From NCBI RefSeq assembly GCF_004210215.2, contig NZ_CP067394.1, positions 3,038,001-3,102,000 on the forward strand: a DNA stretch of 64,000 nt, written 5' to 3'. The translations under genes were made by a program, and so were the position numbers. The notes beneath the pieces were generated by a model, which saw only the letters and a list, made by a program, of their open reading frames with translations, made no database searches and was not told the DNA's origin. Shown piece after piece: positions 15,641-25,117 of this stretch. Within the stretch, counting starts at the first letter, position 1; each line of letters opens with the position of its first letter. Source of the stretch: Cryobacterium sp. SO1 (GTDB lineage: Bacteria; Actinomycetota; Actinomycetes; Actinomycetales; Microbacteriaceae).

Positions 15641-18600
15641 GGTCTGCGCGACGCCCGCGAGGGCCGCGACGCGGGCGGCAACGGCGTCCGGGTTGCTGAA
15701 CAGTTCGAAGCTGTGCACGCGCAGGTAGTGCCAGCCCAGGCGGCGCAGCACCTCGGGGCGCAGCCGCAGCGACTCGCGCAGGCTCGCCCGGTTGACCACG
15801 GCGTCGGTCTCCACGACCACGGCGCGGCCGGCGTGTGAGGCCGCCAGCGCGAGTTTGCCGCGGTGGCCGAGCGAGACGGTGAGGCCCTTGCGTTCGAGGC
15901 GGCCGGCCAGGTCGACGAGCATGGCTTCACGGGCATCCGGCACGGCTACCTCGTTGCGTCGCGCCTCGGTCTCGGTGAGCACCTGTGACAGGGCGAGGAT
16001 GCCGTGCCGCTGGCGGTCGGCGTCGATGTCGATGGGACGGAAGCAGGAGACGATGTCCATCGCCCGGCGGGCGCGGGTCATACCGATCGCGAGGAGCCGT
16101 TCGCCGCCGGGTTCGCCGAGCGAGCCGAAGTTGCTCAACAGCCGGCCGTGCGGGGTGCGGCCGTAACCGATCGAGAAGATCACCCGGTCACGGCTCTGCG
16201 CCACGGCCTGCTCGAGGGTGAGCACGGTGAACGGTTCGGCGCGGTCCTTGAGGATGAAGTCGGAGAGGTCGGTGCGCTTGGAGAACGCGGCGAGCACCGC
16301 CTGGTGTACCCGCACGGCGTGCCGGGCGCTGGCGGTGATCACCATCAGCGATTCGCGGGGCCGCTTGACGGCGTGGTCCATGACCAGGTCCACGACCTTC
16401 GCGACCTCGGCGTCGACGCTCTCGACCGCGCCGGTGTCCGCGTCGGGCATGCCGTGGCCGCCCTTGACGTAGTTGAGGGTGAGGCTGCCGTGGCCGAGGA
16501 AGCTGCCCGCCCAGGGCAACGAGTCGATCCGGCCACCGTAGAAACGGTGGTTCACGAGCTCGGCGAGGTCCTCACCGCCGGCCCGGTAGCTACGGGTGAG
16601 CGTGAGGGTGGGCAGTAGTTCGCCCAGTCGGGCCAGGGCGGAGTCGGCGTGCAGCGCGTCGACGTTGGTCTCCTGCGGGTTCGGTGCCTCGGAGGGCTCG
16701 ACGATTCCGGTTTCGAACCCGGACGGCGTCTGGGTGACCGGGTCGCCGAACGCCACAACCTGCTTGGCGCGGCGGACGGCGCCGACGTTCTCGGCGAGGG
16801 TCGTCGCTCCGGCGTCGACGAGGAGCACGGCGTCGAAGGTCATCCTGTCGTCGAGGGCGGCTACCTCGTAAGGCGAGGCGAGCCAGACCGGGGCGAGCAC
16901 GCGGCCCAGGTGCGGGGAGACTTCGTTGATCCGGGCGGGGGTGGCGCGGTCTGCGCGCAACAGCCGGCGCAGCTGGTCGGCTTCTTCGGGCCAGTCGACC
17001 ACGCCGATCTTCCAGGTCTCGGCGAGCAGCCAGGCCAGGATCTGCCCGGTCGTGGAGGCGTGCGCCTCGTCGACGAGCTTGAAGTCGGCTTCGAGCCGGT
17101 CCAGCACCTGGGTGTTGGCGTTGAGCAGGGCCTTGTCGCCGCCCAACATCACCTCGAGCACGGACTGCCACCAGGCGAGCTCCAGCTCGGCGGCGACGTC
17201 CTTCTCCGACACGTGGCGCTGGGAGAGGTCGGTCATCAGCGGGTCGAGGTTGTGTTCGCGCAGGGTCGCGAGCAGGGCGGTGCGCTCGTGCAGGTTGGCG
17301 AGCACCTCGCTCTCGGCGGCGAGGCCGGACATCATGTGCACGAGTTCGCGGATCGGCCGGGAGAGCAGCTGGCGCGGGGTACCGGCGGTGCCGAGCGGCA
17401 CGTCGAGCTTGCCGAGGTCCTCGGCCACGCGCTGGAACGCGACGTGCACATCGTTGATGCCGACAGGCACCTCCGGGGTGACGCCGGCGGCGGCATAGCG
17501 CTGCCAGAGGGTGCGCTGCTGCTGGATGCGCCGCAGGCTCTCGTTCATGTCGCTCACGTGCACACCGGCACGCAGGTATTCGTCGGCGAGCTTCCGCAGC
17601 CGACGCCGGTTGGCGCTGGTCATCTCGGGCGAATCGCGACGGGCGGAGGTCGCGGCGATGAGTTCGGTGAGGGACCGGTCGAACACGGCGGGCTGGAACT
17701 TGTCGAGGGTTTCGCGGATGTCCAGCAGCAGGCGCAGGTAGATGCCCAGCTCGTGAACGGTCTCGAACGGGCGCAACCGGGTCTGGCCGACCAGGTGACC
17801 GGCGCGCTCCAGCAGTCGGGGCAAATCGGTCTTGCTCAACCGTTTGGCCAGCTCGTGCGACGCTCCGGCATCCGCGGTAGAGGTGAACGCGGCGCCGTAC
17901 CAGGGTGAGTCGCCCGGGCCGTACCGGAACTGGCCGAGCACGGCGGCCTTGATCAGGATCGCGGCGGCGCTGGCCCGGTCGTGGGCGAGCCGCTCCAGGG
18001 CGACCCGGTCGAGCCGGGCCGTTGTCGACGGCGGGGCCGGCAGCTGGGCGAGCCTGGCGAGTTCGCCGAGCGCGTCGAGCACCGACACGCCGAGCGCGCC
18101 GTCCGTGCGGGTGAGCGCGGAGCGGTAGTCCAGCAGCACCTTGCGCAGGCGCACCAGGGCGTCGTCGACATCGCCGACGCGGGGCTGGGTGCACTTTTCG
18201 TTGCGGGTGATCGACTGGATCAGGTCGCGGCGCAGCGTGCGCGGGGTGACGGCCACGCCGGGCAGGCCCACCTGCACGAGCCGGTGCGCGATGCCGTCCA
18301 GGCTGGAGCGGCGGGCGCTGACCACGAGCACCCGCTTGTGCTGGGCGATGAGCGATCCGATGGCGTTGACGATGGTCTGGGTGCCGCCGGTGCCAGGCAG
18401 GGTCTTCACGACGAGGGAGTTGCCGGCGCTGATCTGCGCGACGACGTTCTCCTGCTCGGCGTCGGCATCCAGCAGCAGGGTGTCGGTGCCGGGCGGGCGC
18501 ACGTCCTGCGCGATCGGCAGCACCGGGTTGTAGGCCATCTCGATGGCCCGCTTGGCGGTGGGGTTGCCGGCGACGGCGTCGAGCACCGGATGCGTGAGCT

Positions 18601-19357
18601 TCTGCGCGTCGGTGGCCATGGCCCGGCCGACGTCGGCGAAGGACGACGCCACCAGGCGCGGCACCACGTTGAACCAGGGCAGGTGCGAGGTGAGCCCGCG
18701 CAACCGGTCGATCACCGGTTGCGGCTTGAACGCACCGTTGGTCACGGCGAGCGCCACGAACGCGTCGGCGTCGAGGGTGATCTGGAACTGTTCGTGCAGC
18801 GCCCGCGCCAGCTCCGGGTTGAGGAACGGCTGGCCTTTCAGCTTGAGTTCGAAGTCGCGACCGTACCGGCGGATGGCCAGGGGCCGCAGCAGCACCGGTG
18901 CGGTGAACTCCACGTCACCGTAGCGCCACTGGGCCAGCCCGATGGCGAGGTGCACCGATTCGATGCCGCGCATCGAGCGCAGTTCGATGCCCTTCTGGGT
19001 GATCTCGTTGGCGGCCAGGCGGGCGTTGCGCAGCGCCAGCTCGTCACGGATGAGGTTGGAGAGCAGCGTGGTCTTGCCGGTGATGAACTGCGGCAGGCCA
19101 CCGGGGTGGGTGGCGGAGAGTTCGATGCGAGAGCGCGGGCTGTCCCCGAAGTGCAGCAGCGGCGAGTGCCCGCCGACGGCGCCGAGTTCGTCGCGCCAGC
19201 GTTGCCAGGTGGGTTCGGCGATGTTCCCGGCGACCAGCGCCGGGTCCCCCAGACTCACCGAGTCCGGAGAGGTCGCGAGACGCGAGTCGGCAGACGGCGC
19301 GTCGGAGTAATCCGACACGAAGTCGTCATCTTCTGGTTTTCTATCGAGGCGCCACAC
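15608..19357 (-). CDS. SF1-like helicase with C-terminal nuclease-fold domain
   Basis: A 1249-aa protein in the Upf1-like SF1 helicase group (DUF4011-type N-terminus, for example LPQFITGKTTLLSNLIRDEL). The RecA-like core is recognisable, but the Walker A loop reads LPGTGGTQT, with Gly where the Lys should be, and the Walker B/DExx box reads VLLVDAGATT, lacking the Glu. Motif III-like VVAFGDPVTQTPS, LTRSYRAGGEDL and motif VI IGMTRARRAMDIV are present. The C-terminus (VVVETDAVVN and LRRLGWHYLRVHSFELF) resembles the REase_MTES_1575 fold. GTG 19357 lies 6 nt after TAGGGT. DNA repair is the likely field. Confidence 0.8.
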   Translation of the reverse strand: MWRLDRKPEDDDFVSDYSDAPSADSRLATSPDSVSLGDPALVAGNIAEPTWQRWRDELGAVGGHSPLLHFGDSPRSRIELSATHPGGLPQFITGKTTLLSNLIRDELALRNARLAANEITQKGIELRSMRGIESVHLAIGLAQWRYGDVEFTAPVLLRPLAIRRYGRDFELKLKGQPFLNPELARALHEQFQITLDADAFVALAVTNGAFKPQPVIDRLRGLTSHLPWFNVVPRLVASSFADVGRAMATDAQKLTHPVLDAVAGNPTAKRAIEMAYNPVLPIAQDVRPPGTDTLLLDADAEQENVVAQISAGNSLVVKTLPGTGGTQTIVNAIGSLIAQHKRVLVVSARRSSLDGIAHRLVQVGLPGVAVTPRTLRRDLIQSITRNEKCTQPRVGDVDDALVRLRKVLLDYRSALTRTDGALGVSVLDALGELARLAQLPAPPSTTARLDRVALERLAHDRASAAAILIKAAVLGQFRYGPGDSPWYGAAFTSTADAGASHELAKRLSKTDLPRLLERAGHLVGQTRLRPFETVHELGIYLRLLLDIRETLDKFQPAVFDRSLTELIAATSARRDSPEMTSANRRRLRKLADEYLRAGVHVSDMNESLRRIQQQRTLWQRYAAAGVTPEVPVGINDVHVAFQRVAEDLGKLDVPLGTAGTPRQLLSRPIRELVHMMSGLAAESEVLANLHERTALLATLREHNLDPLMTDLSQRHVSEKDVAAELELAWWQSVLEVMLGGDKALLNANTQVLDRLEADFKLVDEAHASTTGQILAWLLAETWKIGVVDWPEEADQLRRLLRADRATPARINEVSPHLGRVLAPVWLASPYEVAALDDRMTFDAVLLVDAGATTLAENVGAVRRAKQVVAFGDPVTQTPSGFETGIVEPSEAPNPQETNVDALHADSALARLGELLPTLTLTRSYRAGGEDLAELVNHRFYGGRIDSLPWAGSFLGHGSLTLNYVKGGHGMPDADTGAVESVDAEVAKVVDLVMDHAVKRPRESLMVITASARHAVRVHQAVLAAFSKRTDLSDFILKDRAEPFTVLTLEQAVAQSRDRVIFSIGYGRTPHGRLLSNFGSLGEPGGERLLAIGMTRARRAMDIVSCFRPIDIDADRQRHGILALSQVLTETEARRNEVAVPDAREAMLVDLAGRLERKGLTVSLGHRGKLALAASHAGRAVVVETDAVVNRASLRESLRLRPEVLRRLGWHYLRVHSFELFSNPDAVAARVAALAGVAQTEGSDGPAHRA

Positions 19358-19416
19358 ACCCACACCCTATTTCTCTGCCGACCGGTTCTCGGTTAGGCCA
19401 CCCGGTTTTTTCCCGC

Positions 19417-19438
19417 ATTCGCAGCATTCTCTGCGAAT
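19417..19438. other. Short perfect palindrome
   Basis: ATTCGCAG-CATTCT-CTGCGAAT lies between corA and the helicase, both on the minus strand. The adjacent T6 run (19406-19411) lies on the wrong side for a minus-strand intrinsic terminator, so it may be an operator or a weak terminator. Confidence 0.4.
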
Positions 19439-19456
19439 ACAGCCGAATTCGGGCCG

Positions 19457-20473
19457 CTAGAGCCAGTCCTTGCGTTTGAACACGGCGTAGAGCCCGAAAC
19501 CCATGGCGACCATCAGGGTGATCGCGAAGGGATAACCGAATTGCCATTTCAGCTCAGGCATATGGGTGAAGTTCATGCCGTAGATGGTGCCGACCAGGGT
19601 GGGGGCGAAGAGGATCGCCGCCCAGCTGGAGATCTTCTTGACCTCTTCGCTCTGCGCCAGGCCGGTCTCGCTCAGTCGGCGGGTCTCGTCGTTCTGCCGC
19701 TGCGCGACGAGGGTGCTGTGCACGGTCAGGGCGTTCTGCAGGAGCTGGCGAAACGCGTCGCCGCGTTCCACGACTCGGATGGTGTGGTCCAGCACATCGC
19801 GCAGGTGCCGGTGCAGCTCCACATCCACGCCGTGCTTCTCAAAGCCCTCCCGCAGCGACTCGAGCATCCCGATCAGCGGCTGCGTGGCCCGCTGGAACTC
19901 GATGACCTCCCGGGACAGGGCGTAAATGCGACGGGACACGGCCTGGTCGCCGTCGAAGAGCTGATCCTCGATTTCGTCGATGTCGTTCTCCAGACCCGCG
20001 ACCACCGGCGCGTACTCGTCGATCACCTGGTCGAGGATCGCGTAGAGCACCGCCTGCGGCCCGAACGCGAGAAGGTCGGGGGTGCTCTCCAGCCGGCGCC
20101 GCACCGAGACGAGGTCTGGCGACTCGGCGTGCCGGATGGTCACGACGAAGTCCGGGCCCACGAAGACGTGCAACTCGCCGAACTCGACCCGTTCCTCCTC
20201 ATCGAGGTAGCGCGCGGGGCGCAACACCAGGAACAGGGTGTCGGCGTAGCGTTCGATCTTGGCGCGCTGGTGCCCCTTGAGCGCGTCCTCGATCGCGAGG
20301 TGGTGCAGGGTGAACTCGTCGGCCACGCTCCTGACCTCGTCATCGGTCGGCCGGTACAGTCCGATCCAAGCGAACCCGTCCTTCTCCTTGAGCACCTCGA
20401 AGACGTCTTGCAGCGTCTCCGGAGTCGCCACCCGTCGACCATCCACATAGATCGCGTCATCAATCAGCGCCAC
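19457..20473 (-). CDS. corA: CorA-family Mg2+/Co2+ transporter
   Basis: A 338-aa divalent-cation channel. A large cytoplasmic N-terminal domain (residues 1 to about 275) precedes two C-terminal transmembrane helices. The signature YGMNF closes TM1 and MPELKW forms the periplasmic loop, both typical of CorA. The last residues, FKRKDWL, match the basic end of the family. GTG 20473 has AAGGAG 5 nt upstream. Confidence 0.93.
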   Translation of the reverse strand: MALIDDAIYVDGRRVATPETLQDVFEVLKEKDGFAWIGLYRPTDDEVRSVADEFTLHHLAIEDALKGHQRAKIERYADTLFLVLRPARYLDEEERVEFGELHVFVGPDFVVTIRHAESPDLVSVRRRLESTPDLLAFGPQAVLYAILDQVIDEYAPVVAGLENDIDEIEDQLFDGDQAVSRRIYALSREVIEFQRATQPLIGMLESLREGFEKHGVDVELHRHLRDVLDHTIRVVERGDAFRQLLQNALTVHSTLVAQRQNDETRRLSETGLAQSEEVKKISSWAAILFAPTLVGTIYGMNFTHMPELKWQFGYPFAITLMVAMGFGLYAVFKRKDWL

Positions 20474-20549
20474 TGCCGCTCCTTACTCGCCGTACAAGTG
20501 TGACACCGGCGGATGCGTGCGGCGCGCACCGGCGTGGCGCACCGGCGTT

Positions 20550-21167
20550 TCAGTGCAGCTGACTGCCCACTCGCTGCGGACCCTCGTGCTTGCGATAGCT
20601 GGGGCTGAAGGAGAGCAGCACCAGGCCGATGCCGAGCACCGCCTGGCCGAGCGCCCAGCCGGGCAGCAGGGAGATGGCGCCGCCGGCGAGGATGAAGACG
20701 GCGGGGAGGATCCGGTAGATGCGGGCGCGCAGGATGGCGCTGCCCAGCAGCAGCCAGCCGACCCCGAAGACCGCGGCGGTCAACAGAAGCCCGAACGCGT
20801 AGGAGCCGGGCCGTTCGGTGCCGTCGAGGAGCTCGGGTGTGACGCGGCCGAGGGTCGGAAAGAGGAAGGCCTCCGCCCAGAACTGGCCGCTGAGCAGGAT
20901 CGTGCCGGTGCCGGCCACGACCGCGGCGGAGAAACCGAACGGGCCGATCTGCTTGGCGTGGCGCTCATAGATCGACACCAGCGCAAGGATCAACAGCAGC
21001 GCTCCGCCGAGCAGGGCCAGCGACCGCACCGCATACGCCGGGCCCTGCACGAGTTCGCTGACCGGGTCGCCGGTCAGGCGCAATGCCTGGTCCAGGATGC
21101 CGCCGATCAGGAACACCGACCCGGCGGCGAGAGTGGATGGCTTTGCCAGACCCTCGAACCTCTTCAC
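20550..21167 (-). CDS. Hypothetical multi-pass membrane protein
   Basis: A 205-aa integral membrane protein with about six hydrophobic segments (for example LALLGGALLLILALVSIY, SAAVVAGTGTILLSGQF and FGLLLTAAVFGVGWLLLG) and a short charged C-terminus. No family was recognised with confidence. GTG 21167 is selected for the TGAGG 5 nt upstream. Transcribed away from the phosphopantetheinyl transferase. Confidence 0.72.
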   Translation of the reverse strand: MKRFEGLAKPSTLAAGSVFLIGGILDQALRLTGDPVSELVQGPAYAVRSLALLGGALLLILALVSIYERHAKQIGPFGFSAAVVAGTGTILLSGQFWAEAFLFPTLGRVTPELLDGTERPGSYAFGLLLTAAVFGVGWLLLGSAILRARIYRILPAVFILAGGAISLLPGWALGQAVLGIGLVLLSFSPSYRKHEGPQRVGSQLH

Positions 21168-21342
21168 TGCAACCTCACCTACCGCGCCTGGAGCCTCGAC
21201 AGCCGCGCACGCCGCTGCGCGTGCGTTCAGGCCGATCCCGACGATTCTCGCACCCGCGGTGCGCCTGGACAAGCCCCGTGCGGCCTCCGGCGCGTTCCCG
21301 CGTTGCCAGCTCGTGCCCCCTCCCCGGGCTCCTAGCGGCGCC

Positions 21343-21427
21343 AACTGGCACGTCGCCCGACGCCGGCGGGGTGAGTTGCCAGTTCCGGCCCTGTCCCACC
21401 GCCGGATGGGGCGGCACCTGGCAACTC
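21343..21427. repeat. Nested inverted repeats in a divergent gap
   Basis: AACTGGCA (21343-21350) pairs with TGCCAGTT (21377-21384), and GAGTTGCCAG (21373-21382) pairs perfectly with CTGGCAACTC (21418-21427). The two stems share one arm, so they are mutually exclusive foldings. The gap 21168-21458 otherwise holds only the leaderless promoter of the next gene. Confidence 0.65.
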
Positions 21428-21458
21428 AGCCCAGACCTGCCGGCGCTAGGGTGAGGGC

Positions 21459-22229
21459 GTGCACGATGCCCCGTCCCCCCGCCCTGCCCTGCGCGACGAC
21501 CTGGGCGAGCACCCGCACGAGCACCTGAGCGCAGATCTGCAAGCGGTCGATCTGACCTGCACGGTGGTGGTCGCGCTGGGCAGCCGGGCGGCGGCCAGGG
21601 CCGAGGACCACCGGTCGCTCGCGCACCTGGTGGCCCGACTGGTCGGCGTCGACGCCGCATCCGTCTGCCTCACCCAACTCTGCCCCACGTGCGAGAGACC
21701 CGGTCACGGCCCCCTCCGGGTTCAGCTCCGCGACGCTCCCGCTGCCTCCGCCACCGTTCACGTGAGCCTGGCGCGGTCCGGCGACCTGGTCGCCCTGGCG
21801 GTCACCGCGGCCGGCCCGGTGGGCATCGACCTGGAGTCGCTCGCGGACCTCGCCCGCGCTCCGCTGGACGACGTGGCGCTCTCCCCCGCCGAAGCCGCGA
21901 CCCTCGCCCCGCTGCCACCGGCCGCCGCGGCGTCGGCCCTGGCCGCCGTCTGGACGACGAAGGAGGCCGTGCTCAAGGCGGCCGAACTGGGCTTCCGGGC
22001 CGACCCCCGCGAGCTCACGGTCACCCTCGAGGAGGCCGGCAGGCTCAACGGTCGCTCGCCGGGCCCGACCGATCACCGAACCGTGTCCTGGCCCGAGGCC
22101 CCCTTCCCCGACAACGACGTACAGGTGTGGCCCGTGGACGCTCCGCGGGGCACGGTGGCCACCGTCGTCGTGGTCTGCTCCCAGCGTCCTGCCCTGGTCA
22201 TGGTCGCGGCACCCACGCCGCCGCGGTGA
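21459..22229 (+). CDS. 4'-phosphopantetheinyl transferase, Sfp type
   Basis: A 256-aa enzyme that moves 4'-phosphopantetheine from CoA to the serine of a carrier domain. The Mg2+-site motif GPVGIDLE is at 120-126 and WTTKEAVLKAAE at 165-176. The earlier CPTCERPGHG (75-84) is a usual actinobacterial feature. GTG 21459 lies 6 nt after TAGGGT (21447-21452), a leaderless pattern. The only carrier domain in the window is in the NRPS ending at 26794, so that is a plausible client. Confidence 0.88.
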   Translation: MHDAPSPRPALRDDLGEHPHEHLSADLQAVDLTCTVVVALGSRAAARAEDHRSLAHLVARLVGVDAASVCLTQLCPTCERPGHGPLRVQLRDAPAASATVHVSLARSGDLVALAVTAAGPVGIDLESLADLARAPLDDVALSPAEAATLAPLPPAAAASALAAVWTTKEAVLKAAELGFRADPRELTVTLEEAGRLNGRSPGPTDHRTVSWPEAPFPDNDVQVWPVDAPRGTVATVVVVCSQRPALVMVAAPTPPR

Positions 22230-22337
22230 TTGCGCGGATGGCCTCGGCGTCGGTATTTTGGGCGCACGAACGGTTCAGTCTGCCCCGCCGGTTCGGCGAG
22301 GCGGAGCCGGGCCGTCCCCGGTGAGGAGGAACCGTCC

Positions 22338-22748
22338 ATGACGGCGCAAGAGCACCCGCGGCGCCCCGGCTTGGTGACCGGGGCCGTGGTTCTGATGTAC
22401 ATCGGCGGGATCACCCAGATCGGGCTCGGGATCGTGACAGTTTTCCTTCGCTACGCCCCCGACGTGGCCGCCGAGGGTATTGCGCTCGGGGTGACCCTGG
22501 TCGGAGCCGGCATCATCCTGTTCGGCCTGTTCGTGATCGCCCTCGCCTCCGGGGTCGCTCGCGGCAGCCGGGCGTCGCGCCTGGGCGCGACGGTGGTGAT
22601 CCTGCTGGGTTTGGCCCTGGCGATCACCGCCATGGTGGTCGCCGACGACGGGGACTGGTCGGGGGTGACGATCCAGCTGGTTCTGGTGGCCGCCGTCATC
22701 CTGCCGCTGTGGGTCGGGCCGGGCCGGCCCTACTTCGCGGTGCGCTGA
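22338..22748 (+). CDS. Small four-helix membrane protein
   Basis: A 136-aa protein with four hydrophobic segments (VTGAVVLMYIGGITQIGLG, GVTLVGAGIILFGLFVIAL, LGATVVILLGLALAITAMVV and IQLVLVAAVILPLWVG). No family was recognised. ATG 22338 has GAGGAGG about 8 nt upstream. The 3' end overlaps the convergent P-type ATPase gene by 19 nt. Confidence 0.72.
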   Translation: MTAQEHPRRPGLVTGAVVLMYIGGITQIGLGIVTVFLRYAPDVAAEGIALGVTLVGAGIILFGLFVIALASGVARGSRASRLGATVVILLGLALAITAMVVADDGDWSGVTIQLVLVAAVILPLWVGPGRPYFAVR

Positions 22749-25117
22749 GACAACGCCCGCTCCGCGTCGCGCCGGGAGACGCGCCGGTGCACGAATCGCA
22801 CGATCTCGATGAGCGCGATGCACACCAGCGAGGTGCTGAGGGTGAGGGCCGCCGTGGGCAGGGTGAGGTCGACCAGTTGCAGGAAGTCGCGACTGATCGG
22901 CAGCGTGTACACCAGAATCAGCCCGATCATCATGGCTCCGATCACGAGGCCCTTGAGACGACTGACGGGCCGGGAGAGGACCACGAGGATCCAGAGTCCG
23001 ATGATGGTGAGGATCAGAGTGGACCCGCTGCGGATCTCCGGCTCCGGGATCGCCAGGTCCGCCGCGAGCCGGGCATAGGCGGCGAGGCCGAGAGTCACGG
23101 CCAGGCCGGCCGGGACCGCGAAGGTGAGGGAGCGGCGGAGAAACCCGGGCACATACCGTTGCGCGTTGGGCAGCAACGCGAGGAAGAACGCCGGGATGCC
23201 GATGGTGAGCCCGTCGATGACCGACAGTTGCCGGGGCAGGAACGGGAACGGCAACAAAAGGATGCCGAAGGTGATCGCGAGGAAGGTTGCGTACGAGGTC
23301 TTGGTGAGGAAGAGCATCGAGACGCGTTCGATGTTCGCGATCACCTGGCGCCCCTCCGCGACGACGCTGGGCAGGTGGGAGAACCGGCCGTCCAGCAGGA
23401 TCAACCGGGCCACGGCCTTGGTGGCCGCCGCGCCGGAGTTCATGGCGATGCCGATATCCGCCTCCTTGATGGCGAGCGCGTCGTTCACCCCGTCACCGGT
23501 CATGGCCACGGTGTGCCCGGCTGCTTTGAGCGCCACGACGATGCGGCGTTTCTGATCGGGCGTGACCCGGCCGAACACCAGGTAGTCGTCGAGCACCGTG
23601 AGCAGCTCGGCGTCGGTGTCGGGCAGGTCGCGGGCGTCAAAGCCGGACGGCGTATCCAGACCCACCTCACGGGCGATCGCCGCGACGGTCTGCGGGTTGT
23701 CGCCGGAGATGATCCGCACGCCCACTCCCTGCGCCGCAAAGAAGGACAGCGTCTCGGCGGCGTCGGGCCGGATGTTCTCTTTGAAGGTGAGCAGCACGAC
23801 GGGTACGGCGTCGACCGGCACGGTTTCATCGTGCGTCGGACTCCCGTGCGCGAGAACCAGCGTGCGCCGGCCGGTCGCGGCGACGTCGCCGGCCCGGGCG
23901 GCGAGTTCCTGTAGCACCGGGCCTCCGGACACGGCGGCCGGGAAGACCATCTCGGGGCCGCCGAGAACCCACATCCCGTCACCGAAGACCACGGCGCTCC
24001 ACTTGCGGGCGGAGGAGAACGGGACCCGGTCCAACGGCTCCTCCGCCACCGGGTCGTCGAATCGTCCGGCCAGGCTGCGCGCGGTCGCGTTCGCATCGTT
24101 CTGCACCCCGTACCAAGCCAGCACGCCCTCCCAGCCGGCCACGGCGGTGAGCGGATGCGGCGCGTCGAACACGATGTCACCCTGGGTGAGGGTGCCTGTT
24201 TTGTCGAGGCAGATCATGTCCACCCTCGCCAGCCCCTCGACAGCGGCCAGCTCCTGCACGAGCACCTGCTGCCGGGCCAGCTTCACAGCGCCCACCGCGA
24301 AGGTGATGCTGGTCATGAGCACCAGGCCGAGCGGCACCATCGCCACCACGGCGGCGATGGTGGCGGTGACCGCATCCCGCCATGCCCCACCGGTCGCCTC
24401 CTCCCAGCCGCCCTGCGCGATCATCTGGGCGTTCAGCACCAGCAGCGCGATCGGCCCGATGATCCAGGCCACCCAGGTGAGCACCTTGTTGATCGAGGAA
24501 CGGAGTTCCGACGCCACCAGGGAGAACTTCTTCGCTTCGGCGGCGAGGGAGTTGGCGAAGGAGTCGGCGCCGACCCGATCGACAGCACCGGTGCCCTCCC
24601 CGGCCACGACGACGGAGCCGGACAGCACCCGGTCGCCCGGTGCCTTCTCCACCGCATCCGATTCGCCGGTGAGCAGGGACTCGTCGAGTTGCAGGCCGCG
24701 GGAGCCGACCACGATCGCGTCGGCGGCGACCTGATCGCCGGCCCGCAACACGAGGATGTCGTCCAGCACGACCGCCTCGATGGCGATCTCCTCTTCGCCC
24801 GCCTCGCGGAGCACGCGGGCGTTCGGGGCGTTGAGGAGCGCCAGGCGGTCCAACGCCAGTTTCGCGCGGTACTCCTGCACCGTGCCGATGACCGCGTTCG
24901 CGATGGCGCTGAAGCCGAACAACGCATCCTGCCATCGCCCGATCGCGAGGAGAACGAGGAAGCAGACCAGGATGATGCCGTTGAACAGGGTGAGCACATT
25001 GGCCCGCAGGATGCTCCAGATGCTGCGGCTGGTGTCTTGCACGAAGGCGTTGGTGCGGCCGCTGGCCACGCGTTCCTCCACCTCGGCGGCAGTCAACCCG
25101 GTCGCAGCAATGGTCAC
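22730..25117 (-). CDS. Cation-translocating P-type ATPase, CtpE-like
   Basis: A 795-aa ion pump of the P2-like group. The A domain has SLLTGESDAVEKAPGD, the phosphorylation site is CLDKTGTLTQ, the hinge TGDGVNDALAIKEADIGIAM and the C-terminal membrane domain about six helices. It most resembles mycobacterial CtpE, which imports calcium. The M4 ion-site segment reads MVPLGLVLMTS, with Leu where many P2 pumps have PEGL. No N-terminal metal-binding domain exists, so heavy-metal export is unlikely. GTG 25117 follows AAGGGA at good spacing. Confidence 0.88.
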   Translation of the reverse strand: MTIAATGLTAAEVEERVASGRTNAFVQDTSRSIWSILRANVLTLFNGIILVCFLVLLAIGRWQDALFGFSAIANAVIGTVQEYRAKLALDRLALLNAPNARVLREAGEEEIAIEAVVLDDILVLRAGDQVAADAIVVGSRGLQLDESLLTGESDAVEKAPGDRVLSGSVVVAGEGTGAVDRVGADSFANSLAAEAKKFSLVASELRSSINKVLTWVAWIIGPIALLVLNAQMIAQGGWEEATGGAWRDAVTATIAAVVAMVPLGLVLMTSITFAVGAVKLARQQVLVQELAAVEGLARVDMICLDKTGTLTQGDIVFDAPHPLTAVAGWEGVLAWYGVQNDANATARSLAGRFDDPVAEEPLDRVPFSSARKWSAVVFGDGMWVLGGPEMVFPAAVSGGPVLQELAARAGDVAATGRRTLVLAHGSPTHDETVPVDAVPVVLLTFKENIRPDAAETLSFFAAQGVGVRIISGDNPQTVAAIAREVGLDTPSGFDARDLPDTDAELLTVLDDYLVFGRVTPDQKRRIVVALKAAGHTVAMTGDGVNDALAIKEADIGIAMNSGAAATKAVARLILLDGRFSHLPSVVAEGRQVIANIERVSMLFLTKTSYATFLAITFGILLLPFPFLPRQLSVIDGLTIGIPAFFLALLPNAQRYVPGFLRRSLTFAVPAGLAVTLGLAAYARLAADLAIPEPEIRSGSTLILTIIGLWILVVLSRPVSRLKGLVIGAMMIGLILVYTLPISRDFLQLVDLTLPTAALTLSTSLVCIALIEIVRFVHRRVSRRDAERALSQRTAK

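Noticed and set aside
19406..19438. Intrinsic terminator of corA
   Set aside because: The T6 run is upstream of the hairpin on the plus strand, i.e. an A-run after the hairpin on the transcribed strand, so it does not fit.
22709..23914. 401-codon open frame opposite the P-type ATPase
   Set aside because: Antisense shadow; charged low-complexity product lacking any fold.
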